64,000 nt of DNA, taken from NCBI GenBank assembly GCA_015075225.1, contig JABTUQ010000006.1:62001-126000 (forward strand). Reading direction: 5' to 3'. The notes below the pieces were generated by a model. It ran no database searches. It was not told where the DNA came from and saw only the letters and a list, made by a program, of their open reading frames with translations. The translations under genes and the position numbers were made by a program. Every line of letters starts with the position of its first letter. Within the stretch, counting starts at the first letter, position 1. Shown piece by piece: positions 17,861-26,792 of the stretch. The stretch is from Burkholderiales bacterium (GTDB taxonomy: Bacteria; Pseudomonadota; Gammaproteobacteria; Burkholderiales; Nitrosomonadaceae).

Positions 17861-18468
17861 TACGCATCAATCTTCTTCCACATCGTGAACTGAAACGCAA
17901 GGCACGTCAGCAACAGTTTGCCGTGCTGGCCGGACTGACCGTTGTACTGGGCATGCTGATTATCTGGGGGGTGCATGAAATGGTGCTCGGTCAGATTGAT
18001 TACCAGAACGGGCGTAATGAGTATCTAAAAAACGAGATTGCTGTTCTCGACCGGCAGATTAGCGAGATCAAGTCGATCAGGGAAAAAATACAGGAAATTC
18101 TGGCGCGCAAAGGCATTGTTGAATCGCTGCAGAGTAACCGTGCCAAGGTGGTGCACATGCTGGACGAAGTGGCCAGGCGAGTGCCGGAAGGCGTTTATCT
18201 TAAAAGTTTCAAACAAACCAATGAGCATCTCCGTCTTGCGGGTTATGCCCAATCCAATGCCTGGGTTTCGACGCTGATGCGTAATCTCGATGCCTCTCCC
18301 TGGATGGAATCGCCCTTGCTGATAGAAATCAAGGCGGCCACCGAGAACGGTGTCCGGTTAAGTGAATTCGATCTGAATGTCAGGTTGTCCGAATCTCCGG
18401 AAGAAGGCAACCATGCCGAAGGAGAGGAAATGAAACCCAATATGACCGCAGGAGTTGGACAGCCATGA
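17857..18468 (+). CDS. pilN: Type IV pilus assembly protein PilN
   Basis: The 203-residue bitopic protein begins with the diagnostic PilN cytoplasmic peptide MIRINLLPHRE, which docks in PilM. One transmembrane helix (about residues 23-45), a coiled coil (about 50-85) and a ferredoxin-like periplasmic domain follow. It pairs with PilO in the inner-membrane alignment subcomplex. Start and stop overlap both neighbours by 4 bp. Confidence 0.95.
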   Translation: MIRINLLPHRELKRKARQQQFAVLAGLTVVLGMLIIWGVHEMVLGQIDYQNGRNEYLKNEIAVLDRQISEIKSIREKIQEILARKGIVESLQSNRAKVVHMLDEVARRVPEGVYLKSFKQTNEHLRLAGYAQSNAWVSTLMRNLDASPWMESPLLIEIKAATENGVRLSEFDLNVRLSESPEEGNHAEGEEMKPNMTAGVGQP

Positions 18469-19112
18469 ATCTGATGGAGGAATTGCGCCATATCAATCCC
18501 AATGAGCCGGGAGGCTGGCCAGCCGCGATCAAAGCGGGAACGCTTGGGTTATTGCTGATCTTGATGTTGATATTGGGCTATGTTCTGGATTGGGAAGAGC
18601 AGTGGACTACCCTGGAAGGGGTGCAGGCAGAGGAAGAAACCCTTAAAAGCACATTTCTTGCCAAGAAAACCAGTGCGATCAATCTGGTTGCCTTGCAAGC
18701 GCAACTGGCTGAAGTGGAAAAAACACTGGGGGTCATGCTCAAGCAATTACCCAATAAATCCGAGCTGGATGCATTGCTGGTGGATATCAACCGTGCCGGG
18801 TTGGGGCGAGGACTGCAGTTCGAATTATTCAAGCCTGATGCCAAGGAAAACATCAAGGATTTTTACGCTGAATTGCCGGTAACAGTCAGGGTAACCGGCA
18901 GCTATCACGATATCGGTGCTTTCGCCAGTGATGTGGCCCAGTTGCCGCGTGTCGTCACGCTGCACGATATTGAAATTACTCCGGGAAAAGATCATCAACT
19001 GATTTTCAACGCAACGGCAAAAACCTTTCGCTACCTGGATGATGATGAAATTGCCGAACGTAAGCGGGAAGAAGCTGAGAGGAATAAAAAGAATGCAAAG
19101 GGGAAATCATGA
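18465..19112 (+). CDS. pilO: Type IV pilus assembly protein PilO
   Basis: The 215-residue bitopic protein has a short cytoplasmic segment, a transmembrane helix at about 25-43, a periplasmic coiled coil with EETLKSTFLAKK near 57-68 and a C-terminal ferredoxin-like domain. It heterodimerises with PilN. The tail is highly charged (ERKREEAERNKKNAKGK). Its stop overlaps the pilP start by 4 bp. Confidence 0.95.
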   Translation: MNLMEELRHINPNEPGGWPAAIKAGTLGLLLILMLILGYVLDWEEQWTTLEGVQAEEETLKSTFLAKKTSAINLVALQAQLAEVEKTLGVMLKQLPNKSELDALLVDINRAGLGRGLQFELFKPDAKENIKDFYAELPVTVRVTGSYHDIGAFASDVAQLPRVVTLHDIEITPGKDHQLIFNATAKTFRYLDDDEIAERKREEAERNKKNAKGKS

Positions 19113-19639
19113 ACGGCCGGTTCGATTTCTGGATGGCGGTAATGGTGGTGTTTTTCGTGAGTGCGTGCAGTCATGAGGGGCATGAGGATCTGGAAGCCTG
19201 GGTCAGGGAATCCGGCGCCGGGCTGAAGGGAAAGGTTAACCCTCTGCCCGAGATCAAACCGCTGACACATTTTTCTTATCAGGCTTTTGAAATTCCGGAT
19301 CCCTTCAGTAATCGCAAAAACAAGCTGGGAAAACCGGGGCGTAATGAACTGGAGCCGGATTTGAAGCGGCCAAAGGAAGCACTGGAAGGATTTCCTCTGG
19401 AAAATCTCGTCATGGTAGGGTCCTTGCGACGTAGAAACAATGTGTTTGCACTGATCAAGGCGCCGGATAACTCAGTACACCGGGTCACAACGGGTAACTA
19501 CCTGGGGCAGAATTTTGGTTTGATTACAGGTGTTTCCGAAGCAGAAGTTAAATTAAAGGAAATTACACGGGATAGCGGGGATGAATGGGTCGAACGACCT
19601 GGTGTACTCATGCTGCAAACTCAGGAGCAGAAACAATGA
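19109..19639 (+). CDS. pilP: Type IV pilus assembly lipoprotein PilP
   Basis: The 176-residue protein has an N-terminal lipoprotein signal with lipobox FFVSAC and Cys near residue 20, a flexible linker, and a C-terminal beta domain (LENLVMVGSLRRRNNVFALI near 97 and VTTGNYLGQNFG near 125). It bridges the PilN/PilO subcomplex to the PilQ secretin. The pilQ start overlaps its stop. Confidence 0.94.
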   Translation: MNGRFDFWMAVMVVFFVSACSHEGHEDLEAWVRESGAGLKGKVNPLPEIKPLTHFSYQAFEIPDPFSNRKNKLGKPGRNELEPDLKRPKEALEGFPLENLVMVGSLRRRNNVFALIKAPDNSVHRVTTGNYLGQNFGLITGVSEAEVKLKEITRDSGDEWVERPGVLMLQTQEQKQ

Positions 19640-21789
19640 ACTGGATAACAGGAAACAACGTGTACAAGAATCGTGTAATCAGATCTGTTCATCGTAGTTG
19701 GCGAGGCTTGCTGGCCAGCATGTTGCTGATTGCGTGGGCAGCTCAAGCCGCAACAACTTCTGCCAACACATTGCGTGCAGTGGATGTTTCGTCGCAGACC
19801 GATGGCAGGACAGTGGTCAAACTGACGCTGGATGAACCAGTTGCTGTACCGCCTGCCGGCGTGTTGCTGAATGACCCTGACCGTCTTTACTTTGATTTGG
19901 AGCAGATAGACAGCGCATTGGGAAAATCCGGCAAGATCTCCGGTCGTGGTGTCGTCAAAAATATTGATGTCGTACCTGCAGACGGCCGTACCCGTCTGGT
20001 GATGGATCTCTCCAAGGCTGTTACCCATGAAGCCCGTATTGAGGGTAACCACTTGCTGATTTCGCTCAAGGCTAATGAAGTGGCTGATGCTTCTATCAGC
20101 CGCCCCGCTGTATCTGCTTCTGGTTTGGCTGGACGTGGATCATTGAGTCTGCGTGATATTGATTTTCACCGGGGCACGCAGGGTGAAGGCCGGGTGGAAA
20201 TGGAGCTGTCGCAGCCGGGTGCAGTGGTTAACGTACATAGCCACGGTAGCCGCTTGCTGGTTGAATTTGCAAAAACCTACCTGCCTCCCAATCTTGAACG
20301 GCGTTTGAACGTGCTGGACTTTGCTACACCGGTGCAATCGATAGAAACAGTAGCGCGAGATGGCTATGTACAAGTGATCATCGAACCCAAAGGACGCTGG
20401 GAACATACTTCCTGGCAGACCGGGACCAGTTTTGTCGTAGAGGTCAGACCGGTGGCCGAAGCCGAGGATGTGCCCATCCACAAGAAACTGATTGATGGTG
20501 GTTACACCGGAGAAAAACTTTCCCTCAATTTTCAGGATGTCGAGATTCGTTCGATATTGCAGGTGATCGCTGATTTTACCGATCTGAACATCATTGCCAG
20601 CGATTCCGTCAAAGGTAATCTGACGCTGCGGTTAAAGGATGTTCCCTGGGATCAGGCATTGGATATCGTGTTGCAAACAAGTGATCTCGATAAACGCAGA
20701 GTGGGTAATGTGATTTATGTGGCTCCCCGGGAGGAAATGGCTTCCCGCGAAAAACTGCAGCTGGAACAGAATCAGCAGATTACTGATCTGGAAGTATTGC
20801 AAACCGAAGCTTTCAAACTGAATTACAGAACCGCCAGCTCGATTCCGCTCAAGGGAATTCTGAGCCAGCGCGGTTCGGTGGAAGTGGATGACATCAGCAA
20901 TACTTTGACTGTTACCGATATTCCTACGCGGCTGGCAGAAGTGGCCAGACACGTCGCCAATCTCGATACGCAGGTGCGGCAGGTTATGATTGAAACCCGG
21001 ATCGTCGAAGCAACCGATACCTTCAGCCGTAGCCTGGGTGCGCGCTTTGGCGTGCAAAAAGAAACTAGGATGGGCACCAATCGGCATGGACGCAATCATC
21101 TTGGTATTTCCGGAAATCTGGATAATTCCAGCGATTTGGCTGCAGGAGCTTTGCCTGGTGGTGGTGATAATCTCAACGTCAATCTGCCGGCGGCGGCACT
21201 GGCTGGTGCTGCAGGAGGCCCCGCTGCACTGGGTCTGAGCCTGATCAAGATCAACAATGGTACGCTGATTAATCTTGAGCTTTCCGCACTGGAATCGGAC
21301 AGCAAGGGCCGGGTGATTGCCAGCCCGCGCCTGGTGACAGCTAACCGGGTGGAAGCCAGTATCGAACAGGGTACTGAAATTCCGTTTCAGACCATCAGCG
21401 TGACGCGGCCACAGATCCAGTTCAAGAAAGCTGTGCTCGGTCTCAAAGTGACGCCACAAATCACACCGGATGACAACATCATCATGAAACTGCAGGTCAA
21501 TCAGGATACCCGGGGAGAAAACACTCCGGCTGGCCCTGCGATTGATACCAAACAAATCGTAACCGAAGTGCTGGTCGAAAATGGTGGCACAGTTGTCATC
21601 GGCGGTATTTTTGAACAAGTCGAGAAACACGATCGTAACCAGGTACCCTTCCTCGGAGACATACCGTTATTGGGAAACCTGTTCAAGAACACTCTGAAAC
21701 GGGATGATAAACGTGAATTGCTGATTTTTGTCACCCCGCGCATCCTGAATGAAAATCTGGGCAACAATATTCGATCTGCATTGAATTGA
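19636..21789 (+). CDS. pilQ: Type IV pilus secretin PilQ
   Basis: From ATG 19636 (an ATGA overlap with pilP) the product has 717 residues with a signal-peptide-like hydrophobic stretch ending near residue 40. Two AMIN domains come first, then the N0 domain (GGYTGEKLSLNFQDVEIRSIL near 285), the N1 domain, and the C-terminal secretin barrel with RVIASPRLVTANR and VEVLVENGGTVVIGGIFE. The barrel ends with VPFLGDIPLLGNLFK and ELLIFVTPRIL, both family hallmarks. It forms the outer-membrane gate for the pilus. A Gly/Ala-rich stretch near 500-540 is typical of the secretin insert. An upstream start at 19585 lies inside pilP and is not favoured. Confidence 0.95.
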   Translation: MNWITGNNVYKNRVIRSVHRSWRGLLASMLLIAWAAQAATTSANTLRAVDVSSQTDGRTVVKLTLDEPVAVPPAGVLLNDPDRLYFDLEQIDSALGKSGKISGRGVVKNIDVVPADGRTRLVMDLSKAVTHEARIEGNHLLISLKANEVADASISRPAVSASGLAGRGSLSLRDIDFHRGTQGEGRVEMELSQPGAVVNVHSHGSRLLVEFAKTYLPPNLERRLNVLDFATPVQSIETVARDGYVQVIIEPKGRWEHTSWQTGTSFVVEVRPVAEAEDVPIHKKLIDGGYTGEKLSLNFQDVEIRSILQVIADFTDLNIIASDSVKGNLTLRLKDVPWDQALDIVLQTSDLDKRRVGNVIYVAPREEMASREKLQLEQNQQITDLEVLQTEAFKLNYRTASSIPLKGILSQRGSVEVDDISNTLTVTDIPTRLAEVARHVANLDTQVRQVMIETRIVEATDTFSRSLGARFGVQKETRMGTNRHGRNHLGISGNLDNSSDLAAGALPGGGDNLNVNLPAAALAGAAGGPAALGLSLIKINNGTLINLELSALESDSKGRVIASPRLVTANRVEASIEQGTEIPFQTISVTRPQIQFKKAVLGLKVTPQITPDDNIIMKLQVNQDTRGENTPAGPAIDTKQIVTEVLVENGGTVVIGGIFEQVEKHDRNQVPFLGDIPLLGNLFKNTLKRDDKRELLIFVTPRILNENLGNNIRSALN

Positions 21790-21878
21790 ATTTCGGATAT
21801 CGCGTTTGACAAACACAATGTGCGGCCATGTGCGATTCAATCAGAAATTCCCTGGCTGTATTTATGAAATGTCGGTGG

Positions 21879-23831
21879 CTAACCAGTTAGCTGCCGGTAG
21901 AGTGCCGGGACGATCTCGATCAATCGTTCCGGGCGGTTGATGATGGCATAGCCACCACGGCCGAACAGGTATGGAAAATAGTCTTTGGCTTCACGATCAA
22001 TCGTGATGCCAAACAGGTTCAATCCCAGCCGCCGGGCTTCCATGATTGCCTGGCGGGTATCCTCGATGCCGTAACGTCCTTCGTAGTGATCCAGGTCATT
22101 TGGTTTGCCGTCGCTCAGCAGCAGTAGCAAACGGTGGCGTTCCGGTCGTTGTGCGAGCAGCTGGCTGGCATGACGCAAGGCAGCGCCTATCCGTGTGTAA
22201 TATCCCGGCCGCAGGGCGGCAATCCGTCGCAATGTGCGGCTGCTGAAGGGAGAATCGAAATCCTTGATGGCGGTCAGTCTGACGAAATGGCGCTTGCGTG
22301 AAGTGAAGGCATAAATCGAGAAGGTATCTCGGCACGCGGCCATTCCCGTGGCCAGTGCAATCAGTGCTTCTTTTTCCATATCCAGTATGCGCCGGTTCTG
22401 GATCCAGCTGTCAGTAGACAGGGAAACGTCAACCAGGATCATCACTGCTAGATTGCGTAGCTGCTGGCGTGTGGCGAGATACAGCCGGTCGGAACCCTGG
22501 CCGCTGGCAATCTGGTCGGAGCGGGCGCGTACCAGCGCATCCAGATCCAGCTCCGTACCGTCGAGCTGCCGGGGCAGTATTTCCTTGTCAGGGCGCAGCG
22601 CCTCGAATTGTCGCCGGATCTTGCGAAACTGGCGCCGGGCGCTGTCTCCAGGTTCCCACTGTTCTCCGGTTTCACCGGCAACCTGGCACCATATCCGGCA
22701 ATGGGCGGCATGATACCGCCGGCGGCGATAATCCCATTCCGGATAAGTCAGCTGCGCAAGCAGGCTGGATAGATCGGTATCTTCCGGTGATAAATCGAGA
22801 TCGAATTTCAATACCGTGGAAGCACTGCGCGGATGGGAGGTCATTGCCAACTCTTCCATTGATTCGGCCGCTTCCCTTGCATCTGCCTCGTCATCATCTT
22901 CCACTGCCCGGTTGACATTTACCATTTCCGACCAGGTGATCAGTTTTTCAAAACGATTTAATAACAGAGGATCATCGCGTTCACTCTGATCAAATCTGCC
23001 TCGCCTGGCTTTCCTGCTGCGTTTATCTTCCTGATCGCGAGGTGGATTTGTGCGGGTTGTGCTGCTATCCGCGTGCATGGTGCGATCAGTATTCTGCTGC
23101 AGTGATCCTGACTGAACCCGACCCCATAACAGCACGGGCAGAAACGGGCGATATCCCTTGTCTGCTCGCAGATCGCTGAAATCGGCTCCGGGTTGCCGGA
23201 TGCGCGCAAGCAGGCTGATTCCGGACGGATCGGTGCATGGTTGTTGCCCAAGCAGGGTACGAATGACAGCTTCTATCACCTGTTCCTGTGCTGGTAGCGG
23301 ATGATGTAAACGCGATGGCAGCGTGTGGCTGCACAGGGTGCGGTAGGTATTCTCCAGTCCGGGATAATGTTTACAAATGTGATTACTGATCCGGTCAGCA
23401 TGATGCAGGAAAACGAGATCTGCCTGCAGTGGATCATCCGGAAATGAAGCCGGCATGGATTCCCGGGCCAATGCAAAGAAAGCTGCCAGCCAGAAGTAAC
23501 ATTGCCGGTTCAGTGATGTTTCCGGGAAGAAACAGAGAGTGGCCGGCAGCATCAACCGTTCCTGATCGAGCATGGCCAGCGGCAGTTTCTCCGTGTCCCC
23601 GCCCAGGCGTTGTTTGAGATTCCGCCGGTGATGTGATGCCTGCGACATTCCGGCAACCAGTGGCAGGCCATGATGCCCCCCCATGCCATGAAAAAATGCG
23701 CATAACGCTGTATGGATAGATTCGAGCGAAACCGCTGCTGACGGATATTCCGGGTAACTGCTTTCAGCCTGTCCGGCCAGCCGGTGCCAGAGGCGGCCGA
23801 TTTGTTCTTCCAGTTCCAGCCATTGCCACAT
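21879..23831 (-). CDS. norD: Nitric oxide reductase activation protein NorD
   Basis: The 650-residue protein ends in a von Willebrand factor A domain. The MIDAS motif DVSLSTDS is near residue 470, and the second metal loop LLLLSDGKPNDLDHYEGRYG is near 575. The N-terminal part (FHGMGGHHGLPLVAG and similar blocks) is typical of NorD. It acts with the AAA+ ATPase NorQ to activate cNOR. It follows norQ by 5 bp in the order norC-norB-norQ-norD. The gene is intact although norQ is not. Confidence 0.94.
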   Translation of the reverse strand: MWQWLELEEQIGRLWHRLAGQAESSYPEYPSAAVSLESIHTALCAFFHGMGGHHGLPLVAGMSQASHHRRNLKQRLGGDTEKLPLAMLDQERLMLPATLCFFPETSLNRQCYFWLAAFFALARESMPASFPDDPLQADLVFLHHADRISNHICKHYPGLENTYRTLCSHTLPSRLHHPLPAQEQVIEAVIRTLLGQQPCTDPSGISLLARIRQPGADFSDLRADKGYRPFLPVLLWGRVQSGSLQQNTDRTMHADSSTTRTNPPRDQEDKRSRKARRGRFDQSERDDPLLLNRFEKLITWSEMVNVNRAVEDDDEADAREAAESMEELAMTSHPRSASTVLKFDLDLSPEDTDLSSLLAQLTYPEWDYRRRRYHAAHCRIWCQVAGETGEQWEPGDSARRQFRKIRRQFEALRPDKEILPRQLDGTELDLDALVRARSDQIASGQGSDRLYLATRQQLRNLAVMILVDVSLSTDSWIQNRRILDMEKEALIALATGMAACRDTFSIYAFTSRKRHFVRLTAIKDFDSPFSSRTLRRIAALRPGYYTRIGAALRHASQLLAQRPERHRLLLLLSDGKPNDLDHYEGRYGIEDTRQAIMEARRLGLNLFGITIDREAKDYFPYLFGRGGYAIINRPERLIEIVPALYRQLTG

Positions 23832-23836
23832 GCCGC

Positions 23837-24609
23837 TCAGCCAAAGGTGGCACGAATCAGCTCAAGCAAGCCCTGTTGCACTTCCGTTTCATCGCTCAGT
23901 GGCTCAATCAGCGCCGCCTGCGCCGCCTGATAGGGATCCATGCCAGCAGCCATCAGGGTGGCGCAGTAAACCAGCAGGCGAGTGGAGACACTTTCTTCCA
24001 GATCTACGTCTTTCCAGCAACCGTAATTGTGTTTGCCAGATTGACCAGCGCAGTGCAGCGATCCCTGGTCAGGCCGCTTTCACTGGCAATGATTTCCAGC
24101 TCGATTTCCGGTGGGGAAAATTGAAGGAGAGCGCAACGAAACGCTGTCGTGTGCTGGGTTTGAGTGCTTTGAGAATATTCTGGTAGCCCGGGTTGTAGGA
24201 AACCACCAGCATGAAGTTGTCCGGTGCCTGCAGCACTTCACTGGTGCGTTCCAGTGGCAGCATGCGCCGGTCATCGGTCAGCGGGTGCAGCACGACCGTC
24301 ACATCCTTGCGCGCTTCCACGATCTCATCCAGGTAACAGATGCCGCTTCTCGCGGATGGCGCGGGTCAGCGGCCCATCCACCCATACCGTTTCTCCGCCC
24401 TTGATCAGGAAACGCCCGGTCAGATCGGCGGCAGTGAGATCATCATGGCAGGAAACGGTAAACAATGGCCGTTGCAGCCGGGCGGCCATGTGGGTGACGA
24501 ACCGGGTTTTCCGCACCCGGTCGGCCCTTTCAGCAGCAGTGGCAGCCGCTGTTGCCAAGCGGTTTCAAACAGCTCGCATTCATTGCCAACTGGTACATAG
24601 CAAATCCAT
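23837..24609 (-). pseudogene. norQ: NorQ AAA+ ATPase, frame-disrupted
   Basis: No single frame covers this gene, but translated blocks of NorQ follow one another across frames. They are [19 protein letters not shown] and GPTGCGK (Walker A), then [16 protein letters not shown] and [16 protein letters not shown], then [15 protein letters not shown], then [12 protein letters not shown] and [15 protein letters not shown], then [15 protein letters not shown], and finally EESVSTRLLVYCATLM to GLLELIRATFG. The shifts map near 24598, at the A4 within Walker A (about 24507-24510), near 24345-24351, at the C4 near 24110-24114, and near 24022-24032 and 24008-24013. NorQ is the MoxR-type ATPase needed with NorD for iron insertion or activation of cNOR. 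The likely start is GTG or ATG at 24609-24615 behind an AGGAG. The identity is firm; whether the disruptions are real is open. Confidence 0.85.
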
Positions 24610-24688
24610 AGTCACAGGAATACTCCTGCTTCCGGAGTGATTAGCAAACCAGGATGCGCGGCGGATAACGACATCATTTAATGGCCGG

Positions 24689-26020
24689 TTACATGTTCAA
24701 TGACGATGAAACCTGTTTCGAGGTGGGCCCCAGTGTTGCATAAAGATACATCAGCGCGCCCACGAGAAACACGGCACCCGCCAGCAACCGCATCCAGTAG
24801 AACAGATCCAGCTGTTGCTGGATTTCCATGAATCCCATACCGACCACCCGCTGCAAATGGGTTTGCAGCACACCGGCAAAAGTCAGTGTGAAGGTCATGA
24901 AAGCCATGGCCGCCGTCATTACCCAGAAACTCCACATGTTCAGAATCTGGTTGTATGGCTGCACGCTGCGCAACTGGGGCAGTGCGTAGGTAAAAAAAGC
25001 CAGATTGAGCATGACATAGGCGCCGTAGAACGCCATGTGTCCGTGAGCGGCGGTAATTTGTGTGCCATGGCTGTAAAAATTCACTGGTGAAAAACTGTGC
25101 AGCAACCCCCATATGCCCGCGCCAAAAAAGGCCATGACCGGACAGCCCAGGCTCCAGAGCATCGCCGCTTTGTTGGGATGGTTGCGCCCGCTGCGGTATA
25201 CCATGTGAAAACACCAGAGCACCATGGCAAAAAACGGCAGCACTTCCAGGATGGAAAACAGGCTTCCAATCCATTGCCAGTAACCGGGTGTGCCAATCCA
25301 ATAGTAATGATGACCGGTGCCCAGCAGTCCGCTGAAAAGTGCCAGACCCACGATCACATACAGCCATTTTTCGATGACTTCACGATCCACTCCTGTCATT
25401 TTGATCAACAGGAAGGCGAGCATGGAGGCCATGATCAGTTCCCATACGCCTTCCACCCAGATATGGACCACATACCACCAGTACATTTTGTCGAGCGCCA
25501 GATTGGAAGGATTATAGAAGGCGAACAGAAACAGTAGCGCCGCTCCCCACATGCCGAGCAGCAGGATCGTCGTTACTACTGTTTTCCGTCCCTTCAGCAC
25601 GGTCATGGAGGCGTTGTAGAGAAACAGCAGAAACGCGATTACCAGCAGCACCTTGATCCATAAAGGCTGCTCCAGAAATTCCCGCCCTTCATGCACCCCT
25701 GCCAGGTAACTCACTACCGCTGCCAGCGCAGCAAAAACGAAGATGCATAACTGCAGCCAGGCAACTCTGGGGCTGTGAATATCACGCTCGCTTTCCTCGG
25801 GAATCAGGAAATAGGCAGCACCGAAATACCCCAGCAATAACCACACCAGCAACGCATTGGTGTGAATCATCCTGATGATATGGAACGGCAGGCTTTCTGA
25901 CATGAAATTGGGCATGGCATAGACACTGCCAGCCAGCACACCGGCCAGTACCTGAACCATGAATAACAGCAGTGCCGCGATGAAATACGGATAAGCGAGT
26001 TTCTGGGTTGAATACTTCAT
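24689..26020 (-). CDS. norB: Nitric oxide reductase large subunit NorB
   Basis: The 443-residue, 12-helix protein belongs to the heme-copper oxidase superfamily. Ligand histidines are visible in HIIRMIHTNALLVW near residue 49 (heme b), HIWVEGVWELIMASML near 186 (FeB His and conserved Glu), GTGHHYYWIGTPGYWQW near 237 and AHGHMAFYGAYVMLN near 325. It lacks the Tyr of the oxygen-reducing enzymes at the usual place. With NorC it reduces two NO to N2O at the periplasmic side. It lies 37 bp after norC and upstream of norQ. Confidence 0.95.
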   Translation of the reverse strand: MKYSTQKLAYPYFIAALLLFMVQVLAGVLAGSVYAMPNFMSESLPFHIIRMIHTNALLVWLLLGYFGAAYFLIPEESERDIHSPRVAWLQLCIFVFAALAAVVSYLAGVHEGREFLEQPLWIKVLLVIAFLLFLYNASMTVLKGRKTVVTTILLLGMWGAALLFLFAFYNPSNLALDKMYWWYVVHIWVEGVWELIMASMLAFLLIKMTGVDREVIEKWLYVIVGLALFSGLLGTGHHYYWIGTPGYWQWIGSLFSILEVLPFFAMVLWCFHMVYRSGRNHPNKAAMLWSLGCPVMAFFGAGIWGLLHSFSPVNFYSHGTQITAAHGHMAFYGAYVMLNLAFFTYALPQLRSVQPYNQILNMWSFWVMTAAMAFMTFTLTFAGVLQTHLQRVVGMGFMEIQQQLDLFYWMRLLAGAVFLVGALMYLYATLGPTSKQVSSSLNM

Positions 26021-26057
26021 GAATGTTCTCCTTCGGATGGTGGTTGTTCAGGTTGGA

Positions 26058-26510
26058 TCAGCCTGCTGTGTTGGGTGGCCATCCTTGTGTATCAATGCGG
26101 CTCGTCCACTCAAAAAAATCAATCAGATCATCGAGTTCTTGCTCGCTCAGATTGAACTGCGGCATCTGGCGCCGCCCCGGCACGCCAGTCGGCTGAGCCC
26201 GCATCCATGCTTTCAGGCCCATTCTTGCGCCTTCCGGATGATCTCGTCCGCCATAACGCACCCATACATTCCCCAGCTCTGGCGCGAAATAGGCACCCTC
26301 ACCCAGCAGCGAGTGGCAGTTGATACAGGAATTGCGTTCCCACACATGCTTTCCCCGGGCAACGGATTCAGTCAGGGTCGATTCATCAGTCGAGGTATTG
26401 ACGATATGCAAATGCGTATGAACAGAGAGTGCGATGAAAAGTATCACGAAGAAAACCGTTCCCCCGTAAAAGATATTGCGGGCGGCAGATTTGGTAAGTC
26501 TTTCACTCAT
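26058..26510 (-). CDS. norC: Nitric oxide reductase cytochrome c subunit NorC
   Basis: The 150-residue protein has an N-terminal transmembrane anchor (about residues 12-32) and a periplasmic class I cytochrome c domain. The heme c site is NSCINCHSLLGEGAYFAPEL near residue 57, and the distal Met ligand is in RQMPQFNLSEQELDDLI near 118. It delivers electrons to NorB. A strong AAGGAG ribosome binding site precedes ATG 26510. It is the first gene of norCBQD. I found no convincing FNR, Dnr or NsrR site in the 280 bp upstream. Confidence 0.95.
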   Translation of the reverse strand: MSERLTKSAARNIFYGGTVFFVILFIALSVHTHLHIVNTSTDESTLTESVARGKHVWERNSCINCHSLLGEGAYFAPELGNVWVRYGGRDHPEGARMGLKAWMRAQPTGVPGRRQMPQFNLSEQELDDLIDFFEWTSRIDTQGWPPNTAG

Positions 26511-26792
26511 TACTCTTCTCCTTGTTCATGAATTTCAGATAGTTACGAAATGTGATCCGGATGATTGAATTCTCTATATAAGCCGACGTGGTGCCCTTAT
26601 ATTGTTTTTGCATATCTTGTCTGATGGATTGCCGGTGCACAAGAGATATTTGACATCCGGAGTAAAGATCCGGATTTTTTATTGAAAACGCTTGGGGAAC
26701 CTCTGCAAAACTACCTGTGTTGTCATTTCTGCCTTGAACTGGCTGTCTTGTTGAGGTTTTTCGGAGGCTCCCTGGATTTTTAATTTCTGGTG
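26511..26792. other. Region between norC and RNase T2 gene
   Basis: It holds the nor promoter region (AT-rich TATATAGAG on the minus strand near 26570-26580), a short inverted repeat ATCCGG/CCGGAT followed by T6 near 26655-26680 on the plus strand, and MITE copy 2. No gene is supported. Confidence 0.5.
26696..26771 (+). repeat. MITE copy 2 (76 bp, internally deleted)
   Basis: Ends GGAACCTCTGCAAAA and TTTTTCGGAGGCTCC match the other copies, and the GTTGTCATTTCTGC core is kept. It lacks most of the middle present in copies 1, 3 and 4. Flanks TTGG and CTGG are a degraded 4-bp duplication at best. Confidence 0.75.

Noticed and set aside
24678..25367. 229-codon minus-strand frame inside norB
   Set aside because: It overlaps norB in another frame and lacks family features.
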